Origin: SZUA-309 sp965230005
GTDB taxonomy: Bacteria; Pseudomonadota; Gammaproteobacteria; Pseudomonadales; Azotimanducaceae
Assembly: GCA_965230005.1 (NCBI GenBank)
Contig: OZ245934.1
Coordinates: forward strand, 4,154,001-4,218,000
Direction: 5' to 3'
Length of the DNA stretch: 64,000 nucleotides
Part shown: piece by piece, positions 54,931-62,785 of the stretch
Numbering within the stretch: position 1 is the stretch's first letter
Layout of the letters: each line of letters opens with the position of its first letter
Translations under genes and position numbers: made by a program
Notes under the pieces: generated by a model
Databases searched by the model: none
Told to the model about the DNA's origin: nothing
The model's input: the letters and a program-made list of their open reading frames with translations, nothing else

Positions 54931-55614
54931 TCAACTCCAGGCGGCGGCGAACTCTGCCATGGAGCTGAAGGTCCAGGTGGGTGAAGCCTCCACGGGGCGG
55001 GTAGCGTCGATCGTCGGCCGGTTGATCCATACGGTGTCGAGGCCGGCGGCCGTGGCCGGCAGGATGTCGTGAAAGCGGCTCTGCGCCACGTGCAGGATCG
55101 GTCCCTCGGCCTCTGCAAGGAGCGCTTCGAACATCCGCGGATCCGGTTTGTAGGCGCCGACCCGTTCGGCGGAAATCAGCGCCGTGAACGTGACGCCCAT
55201 GGCCTTCGCACTGTGCGCGAACAGCTCGTCGTCGATGTTCGACAGAGCGATCAGCTGGAAATGCTCCGCCAGATTCGCCAGGGCTGCCTTCGTGTCCGGG
55301 AAAGGCGGCCAGTATTCGATGCTCTCGGCGAAGCCTTCGAGCTCCTCCTCCTGCGGGGTGAAGGCGAGGCGCCGGGCATAGGCTTCGAGCACACGGCCGA
55401 GGACAGAACCATAGCTGCCGCCTTCGGCCTGAATGGTGGGTTCGAGTTCCGCGAAGGTTTCCAGAGTCCATTCATCAATCACGTGTACGTCGTAGCGGTC
55501 GAAGAGTGGGCGCAGGTAGCCGAGGATGCCGTGCTCCCAGTCGATGAGCGTGCCGTAGCAGTCGAAGGAGAGCGTGCTGTAGCGGCTCCGCTCGAGTGTT
55601 TTCTCAGCGCCCAT
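54931..55614 (-). CDS. haloacid dehalogenase type II-like HAD protein
   Basis: 227 residues. Motif I FDCYGTLIDWE has Cys/Tyr after the nucleophile, as in type II 2-haloacid dehalogenases, not the DxD of phosphatases. Motif II is ALSNID, the motif III lysine is in GAYKPDPRMFE, and the C-terminal motif is HDILPATAAGLDTVWINRP. Family members hydrolyse C-Cl bonds, but many are used on other substrates. Head-to-tail with the pterin-fold gene at four bases. Confidence 0.82.
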   Translation of the reverse strand: MGAEKTLERSRYSTLSFDCYGTLIDWEHGILGYLRPLFDRYDVHVIDEWTLETFAELEPTIQAEGGSYGSVLGRVLEAYARRLAFTPQEEELEGFAESIEYWPPFPDTKAALANLAEHFQLIALSNIDDELFAHSAKAMGVTFTALISAERVGAYKPDPRMFEALLAEAEGPILHVAQSRFHDILPATAAGLDTVWINRPTIDATRPVEASPTWTFSSMAEFAAAWS

Positions 55615-55702
55615 GGTGATCTCTCCTCCCCTTGTCTCATGCCGCCTGTGAAAGCAGCGTCCCTGGCCCTCGAAGTGCCGTTTACTGTCCCGTCAGGATC
55701 TC

Positions 55703-56122
55703 TCAGCCGGAGGCGTCATCGGGGTGACCGTCGTCGCCACCATCGCGGATGTAGTCGAGAACCAGACCATAGAAGTATGCATCGGGGTTGTCGAAGTACC
55801 AGCCGAGATGATGCTGGCAGTTTTCGCAGCTCGCGATGCGCCAGCGGAAGCCGGGAAACCAGGTGTCGGCGGCCATGCGTTCTCCGGAGATGGCGCAACC
55901 CAGCGCTTCCGCGAAGCAGCCGACGTGGTACTCGACGCCGTAGGGGTTCGTGAAGAAGTGGCTGTGTGCATCGTTCACTTCGATGCGATCCGAGCTTCGG
56001 GCGATCACGTGACTGCAGCTGGCGCAGAGCACGAAGTTCCGGCGATCCTGCGGCTCCCGATCGACGATCTCCTTCAGACGCGGATCGAGTTCTTGACGCT
56101 CCTTGTCCAGCACATCGATCAT
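55703..56122 (-). CDS. single-domain cereblon-type CULT protein (thalidomide-binding fold)
   Basis: 139 residues from ATG 56122. Zinc cysteines are C33/C36 (LCASC) and C99/C102 (SCENC). The aromatic cage is W88, W94 and W108 (TWFPGFRW and HHLGWYF). The W-to-W spacing of 6 and 14, and the W-5-C-3-C-6-W layout, equal human cereblon W380/W386/W400 with C391/C394 and Magnetospirillum MsCI4 W79/W85/W99. The NPYG (59-62) matches the cereblon NPHG loop. Bacterial CULT proteins bind cyclic imides and uracil in vitro; their function is unknown. No Lon or DDB1-binding parts. A weak ribosome site precedes the ATG. Divergent from a Tag-like gene at 36 bp. Confidence 0.87.
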   Translation of the reverse strand: MIDVLDKERQELDPRLKEIVDREPQDRRNFVLCASCSHVIARSSDRIEVNDAHSHFFTNPYGVEYHVGCFAEALGCAISGERMAADTWFPGFRWRIASCENCQHHLGWYFDNPDAYFYGLVLDYIRDGGDDGHPDDASG

Positions 56123-56158
56123 AGCTGCCCGCTCGAACTCCCGGGTAAGTCCGCCAAC

Positions 56159-56824
56159 GTGGATTCCTTCGATAGCATCTTTCTTACGGCGGCCGCGCGC
56201 AAGGGTGGTGCCGAAGCCCTCGAGGACATCCTGCCGCAACCGGCCAGCAACCGTCGTCTGAAGGCCCGGCAGGACGATCGCTACCTCGCGGAGATGACGG
56301 CGTGTGTGTTCCGCTCGGGCTTTGTCTGGCAGATCATCGAGCGCAAGTGGCCTGGCTTCGAGGCAGCCTTCGATCACTTCGACGTCAGCGGCTGCGCCAT
56401 GCTTTCGGACGAAGACCTGGAACGGCTCACGGCGGATGAGCGTATCGTCCGCCATGCCAAGAAGATCCAGAGCGTTCGGGCCAACGCTCAGTTCATTCGC
56501 GAGATCCGCGCTGAGCACGGCAGCTTCGGCGCGTTCCTCGCCGGCTGGCCTCGAGAAGACTTTGTCGGTCTCTGGGAAGTCCTGAAAAAGCAGGGCGATC
56601 GCCTCGGCGGGCAGACGGGCCGCTTCTTCCTCCGCTTCTCCGGCTGGGATAGCCCGGTTCTCTCGGAAGACGTGGTGAAAGCGCTCATGGCGCAGGGTGT
56701 CGTCGACAAAGCCCCGACGAGCAAAAAAGCGCTTGCGGCGGTGCAGGAGGCGTTTCAGACCTGGCAGGCCGAGAGCGGGCGACCGTTCAGTCAGATTTCG
56801 CGCATTCTTTCGGCGACGATCTGA
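56159..56824 (+). CDS. DNA-3-methyladenine glycosylase I-like (Tag family) protein
   Basis: 221 residues from GTG at 56159. Homology to Tag is clear in VFRSGFVWQIIERKWPGFEAAF (shown as GFVWQIIERKWPGF), FDHFDVSGCAML, and IVRHAKKIQSVRANAQFI, the segments that form the helix-hairpin-helix glycosylase core. The zinc-binding Cys/His set of E. coli Tag is not evident, so activity on 3-methyladenine is unproven. The start is not strongly supported: GGGTAAG is the only purine-rich stretch. Divergent from the CULT gene. Confidence 0.7.
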   Translation: MDSFDSIFLTAAARKGGAEALEDILPQPASNRRLKARQDDRYLAEMTACVFRSGFVWQIIERKWPGFEAAFDHFDVSGCAMLSDEDLERLTADERIVRHAKKIQSVRANAQFIREIRAEHGSFGAFLAGWPREDFVGLWEVLKKQGDRLGGQTGRFFLRFSGWDSPVLSEDVVKALMAQGVVDKAPTSKKALAAVQEAFQTWQAESGRPFSQISRILSATI

Positions 56825-56923
56825 ACCATCGGAAACAGTGAGTCCGGCGGAACCGGGCTCTGAAGCAGGGCACAATGGGTCCGCGACATTGGGTCTGCAA
56901 GCAGGGGCAGAGGGGAGCCAGCC

Positions 56924-58117
56924 ATGAAAATCAGTCTCACGCCGGAGCAGGCGGCCTTCGACGAGTCGGTGCGGGCGTTTCTGCGGGAGGCCCTGCCGCC
57001 GGAGATTGCCGACCGGGTCAGGCAGGGTAAAGCCGTCGGCAAAGAAGCCCTGGCGGCCTGGACCCGCACCCTGAACGCCCAGGGCTGGGCAGCACCGAAC
57101 TGGCCGGAAGCCTATGGAGGTACCGGCTGGTCGCTCGTCGAGCGGCATCTCTTCGACGTTGCCTGTCGGGCCGCTCATGCGCCGGTGCTCTCCGGCTTCG
57201 GTTTCAACATGGTCGGACCGGCCATCATCCGCTACGGCACGGAGGCGCAGAAGGCGGAGCTGCTGCCGAAGATCCTCAATGCCGACCTCTGGTGGTGCCA
57301 GGGTTACTCGGAACCTCAGGCCGGCTCGGACCTGGCGACGGTGCGTACCCGGGCGATCCGCGACGGCGACGAATACCGGGTCACCGGCCAGAAGATCTGG
57401 ACGAGTGCTGCCGAGGATGCGGACTGGATCTTCGCCCTCGTGCGCACGGATCCGGACGCCAAACCTCAGCGCGGCATCAGCTTTCTGCTCATCGATATGC
57501 ACAGCCCCGGTGTCAGCGTCGAGCCTCTCATGGCCTTCAACGGCAAACGCCTCTGGAACCAGGTGTTCTTCGATGACGTTCGAGTGCCGCTGGAGAATCG
57601 TCTCGGCGAGGAGCATCAGGGCTGGACCGTTGCCAAGAGCCTGCTCGGAGACGAACGCCTGCTCGTTTCCCGGGTGGCGGAGAACAAACGGCTGCTCGGG
57701 CGTATCGAGGAGCTCCTGGGGACCGTTGCGGAGGGTGCCGATGCGTCAGACCCGCAGCTCGAGGGAGTGCGCGGCAGGGTGACTGAGCTGACCATTCGCC
57801 TCCAGGCGCTGGAGATGACGAGCCTGCGCATCCTCACCGAAGCCGATGCCGGTGGTCAGATCGGTGCCGAGCCGAGCATGCTGAAGCTCAAGGGCAGCCA
57901 GCTCGTGCAGGACATGGATCTCGCGCTCCTGGATCTCGCCGGCTACTGGGGTCTGCCACGGGACACCGGTGCAGACGGCGCGCAGAGTGAGCCGGTCGGG
58001 CCGGACTGGGCTGAATACCTTGCAAGCGGACTGTTTCATCATCGCGGTTACACGATCGCCGGTGGGACCAGCGAAGTGCAGCACAACATCATTGCCAAGC
58101 AGGTGCTGGGTCTGTGA
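56924..58117 (+). CDS. acyl-CoA dehydrogenase
   Basis: 397 residues, FAD flavoprotein. N-terminal helical domain, then middle beta domain with WWCQGYSEPQAGSDLATVRT and VTGQKIWTSAAEDADW, and a C-terminal helical domain ending YTIAGGTSEVQHNIIAKQVLGL. This is the ACAD signature set and length. It introduces the first double bond in fatty or branched acyl-CoA oxidation, or acts on another acyl-CoA; chain-length preference unknown. It follows the Tag-like gene by 99 bp with GGGG-rich sequence ahead of the ATG. Confidence 0.92.
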   Translation: MKISLTPEQAAFDESVRAFLREALPPEIADRVRQGKAVGKEALAAWTRTLNAQGWAAPNWPEAYGGTGWSLVERHLFDVACRAAHAPVLSGFGFNMVGPAIIRYGTEAQKAELLPKILNADLWWCQGYSEPQAGSDLATVRTRAIRDGDEYRVTGQKIWTSAAEDADWIFALVRTDPDAKPQRGISFLLIDMHSPGVSVEPLMAFNGKRLWNQVFFDDVRVPLENRLGEEHQGWTVAKSLLGDERLLVSRVAENKRLLGRIEELLGTVAEGADASDPQLEGVRGRVTELTIRLQALEMTSLRILTEADAGGQIGAEPSMLKLKGSQLVQDMDLALLDLAGYWGLPRDTGADGAQSEPVGPDWAEYLASGLFHHRGYTIAGGTSEVQHNIIAKQVLGL

Positions 58118-58186
58118 CGTCGCCACCGCTGCCCACTGTTCAGTCCTGGGCCTGAATCGCGGCCGCAGAACCGAGAGAGTTTGTCC

Positions 58187-58948
58187 ATGGCGCGCCCCTA
58201 CCGTTTTTTTGCGCTCGTCTTTCTGCTGTCGATCCCCTTCTGGCTCTTCGGCGCGCTGACCGACGGGCAGATACTCCCGGGCCTGCCCTTGAGCGCGCTC
58301 ATGGTGGTCTGTCCCCTGCTCGTGGCCATGCTGCTCGCTTACCAGGCCGGTGGCTCGAGCGCACTGAAGCGCCTGCTGAGCGGCATGGTCGATTTCAGGC
58401 GCATGCGTCCGTGGGCCTGGCTCATCGCGCTCGGCACGATGCCGCTGGTCATGGTGCTGTCTGCGGCGGTGCTCCTCTGGCAGGGCATTGCGCTGCCGCC
58501 GCCGGAAATCAGTCCGGTGCAGGTGGTGAGTCTCTTTGCGCTGTTCATCGTCGCCGCCACGGCCGAGGAACTCGGTTGGACCGCCTACGCAACGCGCCCG
58601 CTGGCGCAACAGCGTGGCCTGCTCTTTGCGGCGCTCGTCATTGGCCTGGTGGCCGTAATCTGGCATCTGCCGCCGCTGCTTCAGGCCGGGCGCGCCTGGG
58701 ACTGGATTGGCTGGTGGGCGCTGGGAACGGTTGCCCGGCGTGTGATCATCGTCTGGCTTTACCTGCGAGGGGGCGAGAGCGTGTTCTCAGCATCGCTCTT
58801 TCATGCCATGAACAATCTCAGCTGGATGCTCTTTCCGGTGCTGGGCTCCCACTACGATCCGCTCAGCACCGCGCTTATCGTCAGCACCTTCGCGACACTG
58901 CTTCTGGCTGTGGGCGGCACGCGCGGAAGCAGCAAAGACCGACCTTAG
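58187..58948 (+). CDS. CPBP-family intramembrane metalloprotease
   Basis: 253 residues, about seven membrane helices. The Abi/CPBP motifs are present: EE in TAEELGWTAY, the HxxP-type IWHLPP and FHAMNN. Members include Rce1-type prenyl proteases and bacteriocin self-immunity proteins; the substrate here is unknown. The ATG at 58187 was preferred to a TTG at 58181 because GAGAG sits at suitable distance. Followed by a bidirectional terminator. Confidence 0.82.
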   Translation: MARPYRFFALVFLLSIPFWLFGALTDGQILPGLPLSALMVVCPLLVAMLLAYQAGGSSALKRLLSGMVDFRRMRPWAWLIALGTMPLVMVLSAAVLLWQGIALPPPEISPVQVVSLFALFIVAATAEELGWTAYATRPLAQQRGLLFAALVIGLVAVIWHLPPLLQAGRAWDWIGWWALGTVARRVIIVWLYLRGGESVFSASLFHAMNNLSWMLFPVLGSHYDPLSTALIVSTFATLLLAVGGTRGSSKDRP

Positions 58949-59018
58949 GCGCGGCGCTGGCCCGCCCGGCGATCGGCAGTCAGGACGTGCAGCGGAACGC
59001 CCGAGCGCCATTCGGACT

Positions 59019-59053
59019 AAAAAAAAACGCCGGATCCTGCGACCCGGCGTTTT
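59019..59053. terminator. bidirectional intrinsic terminator
   Basis: A nine-A run (59019-59027) leads into AACGCCGG, a ten-base loop and CCGGCGTT followed by TT. The eight-base-pair GC stem has T runs on both strands, the longer being on the minus strand. It can end transcripts of the plus-strand CPBP gene and of the minus-strand reductase. Confidence 0.8.
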
Positions 59054-59117
59054 CTCTGGTTGTCGCGGTACTGCCGGCAACAACCCAGCGGATGGGAGGG
59101 GAGAGGAGGAGACGTTC

Positions 59118-59155
59118 CCGTCCGCTGCTGAGGAGAAGTATCTTCAGGCGGACGG
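59118..59155. other. 38-base imperfect stem-loop
   Basis: CCGTCCGC pairs with GCGGACGG (eight base pairs); after a two-base bulge CTGAGGA pairs with TCTTCAG (one G-T wobble), closing on a six-base loop. It is in non-coding sequence between the two terminators. No family is recognised; it may be part of a small RNA or a 3' untranslated structure. Confidence 0.45.
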
Positions 59156-59184
59156 TGTGTCGATATCAGGGGTTCTACCTAGCG

Positions 59185-59211
59185 GGAAAGGCCCGGTGTG
59201 CCGGGCTTTCC
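59185..59211 (-). terminator. terminator-like hairpin after the reductase gene
   Basis: GGAAAGGCCCGG-TGTG-CCGGGCTTTCC, a stem of eleven base pairs with one bulged G, 40 bp beyond the stop of the minus-strand reductase. The A/T-flanked GC stem is typical of intrinsic terminators; the T tract is short and lies within the stem. Confidence 0.6.
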
Positions 59212-59250
59212 GGCGCCGGGCGGGCAGCCGGGGATCCTTCGGTTCAGCCG

Positions 59251-60453
59251 TTAACCCAGGAGGGCCTTCAGATCCGATTCCGGATCGGCGAGGGCGTCGG
59301 CATCCACGGCTTTGCCGATGAGCTGCTTGCAGATCATGAACTCCTTGGGGCTGTTGACCGCATCGGCCGCCACCACTTTGCCGTCTTTCAGATAGAACAC
59401 GGCAAACTCGTTGGCGTCCATGTCGCCCCGGACCACCTGGCTGTCGCCGTCGGCGGAGAAGCCCACCATCTGCAGCTTCAGCTCGTACTGATCGGACCAG
59501 AACCAGGGTATGGAGGCGTAGACCTTGTCGCCCCCGGTCATGTTGGCCGCGACGACCCGTGCCTGCTCCATGGCGTTGGGTACGGACTCGAGGCGCAGGC
59601 GCCGGTCGAGCAGCGGGTTCGGATGGTTCGTGCAGTCCCCGGCGGAGTAGACGTCCGGTGCGGAGGTGCGGCAGTGGTCGTCGACGACGATGCCGTTGTC
59701 GCAGGTGATCCCCGCGGCCTCGGCAACCTCCGTATTCGGAAGGATGCCGATACCGACAATGACGAGATCGGCGGGGAAGGATTCGTCACCACATTCCACG
59801 GCGCTCACCGTACCTTCGCCGGAAAAACCGCTGACGGTAGTGGAAGTGTGCAGGTGCACGCCGCGCCCCGAGTGCAGCTGATGGTAGTAGGCGGACATCT
59901 CCGGCGTGGTGACCCGCTGCAGGATGCGCTCCTCCATCTCCAGCACGTGGACTTCGAGCCCATACTTCACGGCCACGGAGGCGACTTCGAGGCCAATGTA
60001 GCCGCCACCCACGATCACCAGCTTTTTTCCTTCCGCGAAGTCGTCTCGAATCGCATCGACGTCGGCGATGGTGCGGAGATAGTGAATGCGCCCCAGGTCG
60101 CTGCCGGGAATGCTGAGCTTGCGCGGTCGTCCGCCGGTGGCGATGAGCAGGTGTTCGTAGGCGATGGTTTCACCGGCGTCGGTGGTGACGGTTTTTACGT
60201 CCGTGTCGATGGCGGTGACGGCGGTGTCCGTCTTCACGGTCACGTTCTTGTCCACGTAGAACTTTTCCGGCCGCAGGTAAACGCGCTCGATACCCTGCTC
60301 GCCGGAGAGGTAGGCCTTCGACAACGGCGGCCGCTGATAGGGGACGTGGGCCTCATCACCGATGATGATGATTTCGTCCTCATAGCCTTCCTGCCGCAGG
60401 CTGGCGGCAGCCTGTCCTGCCGCGTGACCGGCGCCGACGATAACGATGGCCAT
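59251..60453 (-). CDS. FAD-dependent ferredoxin/rubredoxin-type reductase
   Basis: 400 residues. Two dinucleotide folds: IVIVGAGHAAGQAAASL at the N-terminus (FAD) and LVIVGGGYIGLEVASVA in the middle (NAD(P)H). DVYSAGDCTNHPN is the C-terminal FAD motif. YQRPPLSKAYLSG is characteristic of putidaredoxin/rubredoxin/dioxygenase ferredoxin reductases. It passes electrons to a small iron-sulfur protein; no ferredoxin or P450 gene is adjacent. AGGAG seven bases before the ATG at 60453 fixes the start. Confidence 0.9.
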   Translation of the reverse strand: MAIVIVGAGHAAGQAAASLRQEGYEDEIIIIGDEAHVPYQRPPLSKAYLSGEQGIERVYLRPEKFYVDKNVTVKTDTAVTAIDTDVKTVTTDAGETIAYEHLLIATGGRPRKLSIPGSDLGRIHYLRTIADVDAIRDDFAEGKKLVIVGGGYIGLEVASVAVKYGLEVHVLEMEERILQRVTTPEMSAYYHQLHSGRGVHLHTSTTVSGFSGEGTVSAVECGDESFPADLVIVGIGILPNTEVAEAAGITCDNGIVVDDHCRTSAPDVYSAGDCTNHPNPLLDRRLRLESVPNAMEQARVVAANMTGGDKVYASIPWFWSDQYELKLQMVGFSADGDSQVVRGDMDANEFAVFYLKDGKVVAADAVNSPKEFMICKQLIGKAVDADALADPESDLKALLG

Positions 60454-60601
60454 GGTGAGACTCCTGGATGCTTGGCAAAGGGCCATTCTACTCGAGCGTG
60501 CTAGCATGTGGAGCCGGTCTGGCGGGGGCTGCGCTAAGGGGATGCACCTACGCTGGCGCGCCACCGGGCTTTGGAAACCGTTGCACAGAGAAGGGGGACG
60601 C

Positions 60602-61672
60602 GTGGGTTTCAGGACGCTGCAGGACATGGCCCGGCAGGCACAGAACAATCTCAGTCGCGAGCACTGGGACTATCTCATCGGCGGCGCGGACACGGAGTCC
60701 TCTCTGAAACGGAATCGCTTCGGCCTCGATGCATGGGTGTTCCGGCCGAGGATTCTCAACGACGTGAGCGAGGTGGACGCGAGTACCCGCTTTCTCGGTC
60801 AGTCCCTGCGCATTCCCGTCATGCTGCCACCGATCGGTTCCATCCAGGTCTTCGACGAAGCGGGCGGCGAGGCGGTGGCGCGCGCCGCACAGCAGTTCGG
60901 CGTGCTGCAGACCCTGAGCTCCGTCTGTCTGCCCGATTTCGAAACCGTTGCCGAGCGGGTACCCGGACCGCGCATCTACCAGCTTTATCTCATGGGCGAT
61001 CAGGGCTGGATGGACGACATCATCGCCCGGGCCATGGAAGCCGGCTACACGGGATTCTGTCTCACCGCAGACACGCAAACCTATTCCCGCCGCGAGCGCG
61101 ACATTCTCAAAGGCTTCATCCCACCTTCCGGAAGCCGACCTACGCAGAACGACTTCACGGCGCAGGCTCGCATGTCCTGGGAAACCGTGGCCCACATCAA
61201 AAGCGAGTTCGACATCCCCCTCTACATCAAGGGTGTGAATGCCGGCGAAGATGCCCGGCGCTGCGTGGAAGCCGGCGTCGACGTGGTCTGGGTGTCGAAT
61301 CACGGGGGGCGGCAGCTCGACCATACACGGGCCTGCATCGATGCACTGCCCGAGGTTGTGGCAGCGGTCGAGGGTGCGGTGCCCGTCATCGTGGACGGTG
61401 GTTTTCTCCGCGGCGCGGATGTCGTGAAGGGGCTCTGCCTCGGCGCAGATCTCGTGTCCATGGGCCGCTTCGAGGGGCTTGCCATGGCGGCCGGGGGCGA
61501 ACAGGCACTGCTGCAGGCGCTCGAGATCATCGAGCAGGAGATCCGTATCTCCATGGCCCTGCTCGGGGTCGCAAGCCTCGAAGGCCTGGGACCGAGCCTC
61601 GTGGAGCGGACCCAGCCGCTCGGCCCCGGGAGTGTGCTGAGCGCCTTCCCGCTCCTCGACGAGGACTACTGA
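60602..61672 (+). CDS. FMN-dependent alpha-hydroxyacid dehydrogenase
   Basis: 356 residues from GTG at 60602 behind AAGGGGG. TIM-barrel lactate dehydrogenase/glycolate oxidase family. The N-terminus has WDYLIGGADTE-type FMN loop, the catalytic His/Arg motif is SNHGGRQLDHT, and the FMN phosphate loop is VDGGFLRGADVVKGLCLGA. It oxidises an L-2-hydroxyacid such as lactate, glycolate or mandelate; the electron acceptor and substrate are unknown. Divergent from the reductase; its end overlaps the convergent Gfo/Idh gene by seven bases. Confidence 0.88.
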   Translation: MGFRTLQDMARQAQNNLSREHWDYLIGGADTESSLKRNRFGLDAWVFRPRILNDVSEVDASTRFLGQSLRIPVMLPPIGSIQVFDEAGGEAVARAAQQFGVLQTLSSVCLPDFETVAERVPGPRIYQLYLMGDQGWMDDIIARAMEAGYTGFCLTADTQTYSRRERDILKGFIPPSGSRPTQNDFTAQARMSWETVAHIKSEFDIPLYIKGVNAGEDARRCVEAGVDVVWVSNHGGRQLDHTRACIDALPEVVAAVEGAVPVIVDGGFLRGADVVKGLCLGADLVSMGRFEGLAMAAGGEQALLQALEIIEQEIRISMALLGVASLEGLGPSLVERTQPLGPGSVLSAFPLLDEDY

Positions 61673-62649
61673 GGGAGGCCGCGAAGGGGCAGGCCGGCGG
61701 CTTCGTAGCAGCGGTCGATGACGGTCATCTGCCGGGTGCCGTCGGCACCATCGGTCGGCAGGGCCGCACCGTCGTTCACAGCCGCCAGAAACGCGTCGAG
61801 CTGATAGCTGTAGGTCGGCCGTCGGTCCCGGGTTTCCCATCGGGTCTGGCCGTCGACGGTGATCTCGATGCGATGCCCGGTCTGTGGGGTTAGTGGATTC
61901 AGCACCCGGAGCGAGCCGCGGCTGCCGGTCACGGTGAACTCGGCTTTGAAGGAGGTGTTCGGACGCATGTCGCCGGAGGTGGTGGCCCTCAGTCCGCCGG
62001 GGAACTGCATGTCCGTCTCGAGCTTGAGGTCGACCTTCGGGGGGCCTGTCTCTGCGGTTGCCTTCAGCGTCTCCGGTTCCAGATCCGTCAGGTGCCGGAC
62101 CCAGGAGATCGGATAGCAGCCGATGTCCATGGTGACGCCGCCGCCGGTCTCATAGCGCATGCGAATGTTGTCGGGGTCGTTGACCGGGATGTGAAAGGCG
62201 GCATCGATCGTCTTGATCTCGCCCAGTTCACCGCTCCCGACGATGTTTTTTGCCCGCAGAAAAACAGGGTGATAGCGGTAGTGGAAGGCGTCCATGAGAA
62301 CGCGATCGGCGGCAGTCGCCGCGGCCGCCATTTCTGCCGCTTCCGCGCCGTTGGCAGCCAGGGACTTCTCGCAGAGCACGTGTTTACCCGCAGCAAGGGC
62401 TTTCAGGGTCCATTTGTGGTGGGCTGTGATGTGCAGCGGGATATAGACGGCATCGACGCGCTCGGAATCGATTACCGCCTGATAGTCGTCTACCACGTGA
62501 CGGATGCGATGCTGCTCGGCAAAGGCTTCCGCCCGGCGACGGTCCCGGGCGGCCATGGTGCTGACATAGGCATTTGGCTCATCTATGCAAGGGTAGAGCA
62601 GCGCCCGCGGTGTGATGGCCGCGGCGCCTAGCGTCCCGAAGCGGAGCAT
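61666..62649 (-). CDS. Gfo/Idh/MocA-family NAD(P)-dependent oxidoreductase
   Basis: 327 residues. N-terminal Rossmann part (RFGTLGAAAITPRALLYP), then VYIPLHITAHHKWTLKALAAGKHVLCEKSLA with the family EKP-type motif reading EKSLA, and a C-terminal alpha/beta domain. The catalytic-lysine motif is therefore slightly altered (K then S for P). It probably acts on a sugar, inositol or related polyol (family knowledge); substrate unknown. Alone on its strand, starting from ATG 62649. Confidence 0.88.
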   Translation of the reverse strand: MLRFGTLGAAAITPRALLYPCIDEPNAYVSTMAARDRRRAEAFAEQHRIRHVVDDYQAVIDSERVDAVYIPLHITAHHKWTLKALAAGKHVLCEKSLAANGAEAAEMAAAATAADRVLMDAFHYRYHPVFLRAKNIVGSGELGEIKTIDAAFHIPVNDPDNIRMRYETGGGVTMDIGCYPISWVRHLTDLEPETLKATAETGPPKVDLKLETDMQFPGGLRATTSGDMRPNTSFKAEFTVTGSRGSLRVLNPLTPQTGHRIEITVDGQTRWETRDRRPTYSYQLDAFLAAVNDGAALPTDGADGTRQMTVIDRCYEAAGLPLRGLPQ

Positions 62650-62785
62650 TGAGGTCCTCCCGGCTGTCGCGCCACAATCTCGTAAGGAGGATAACAGGCT
62701 GGTGGATCTGATCTCTTGAGGGTGACGTCGGCACGCCAGGGGCGGTTGGCCGGCTGCCCGGCGCTGAAGGAAAACGCCAGCGGCG

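Larger units (their letters stand above)
58949..59250. other. 302-bp intergenic region with three hairpins
   Basis: Between the convergent CPBP protease and reductase genes. It holds a bidirectional terminator, a 38-base imperfect stem and a second terminator-like hairpin (listed separately), plus a purine-rich run (GGATGGGAGGGGAGAGGAGG) near 59092-59111. I see no protein gene. A small RNA in this gap is possible but not supported beyond the folding. Confidence 0.5.

Noticed and set aside
56123..57616. Long minus-strand extension of the CULT frame to 57616
   Set aside because: Beyond ATG 56122 the frame is antisense to the Tag-like and acyl-CoA dehydrogenase genes and has no recognisable protein; the CULT length of bacterial homologues fits the short form.
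58411..60504. 697-residue plus-strand frame across the CPBP gene, the intergenic gap and the reductase
   Set aside because: It crosses two terminators and is antisense to a clear FAD reductase.
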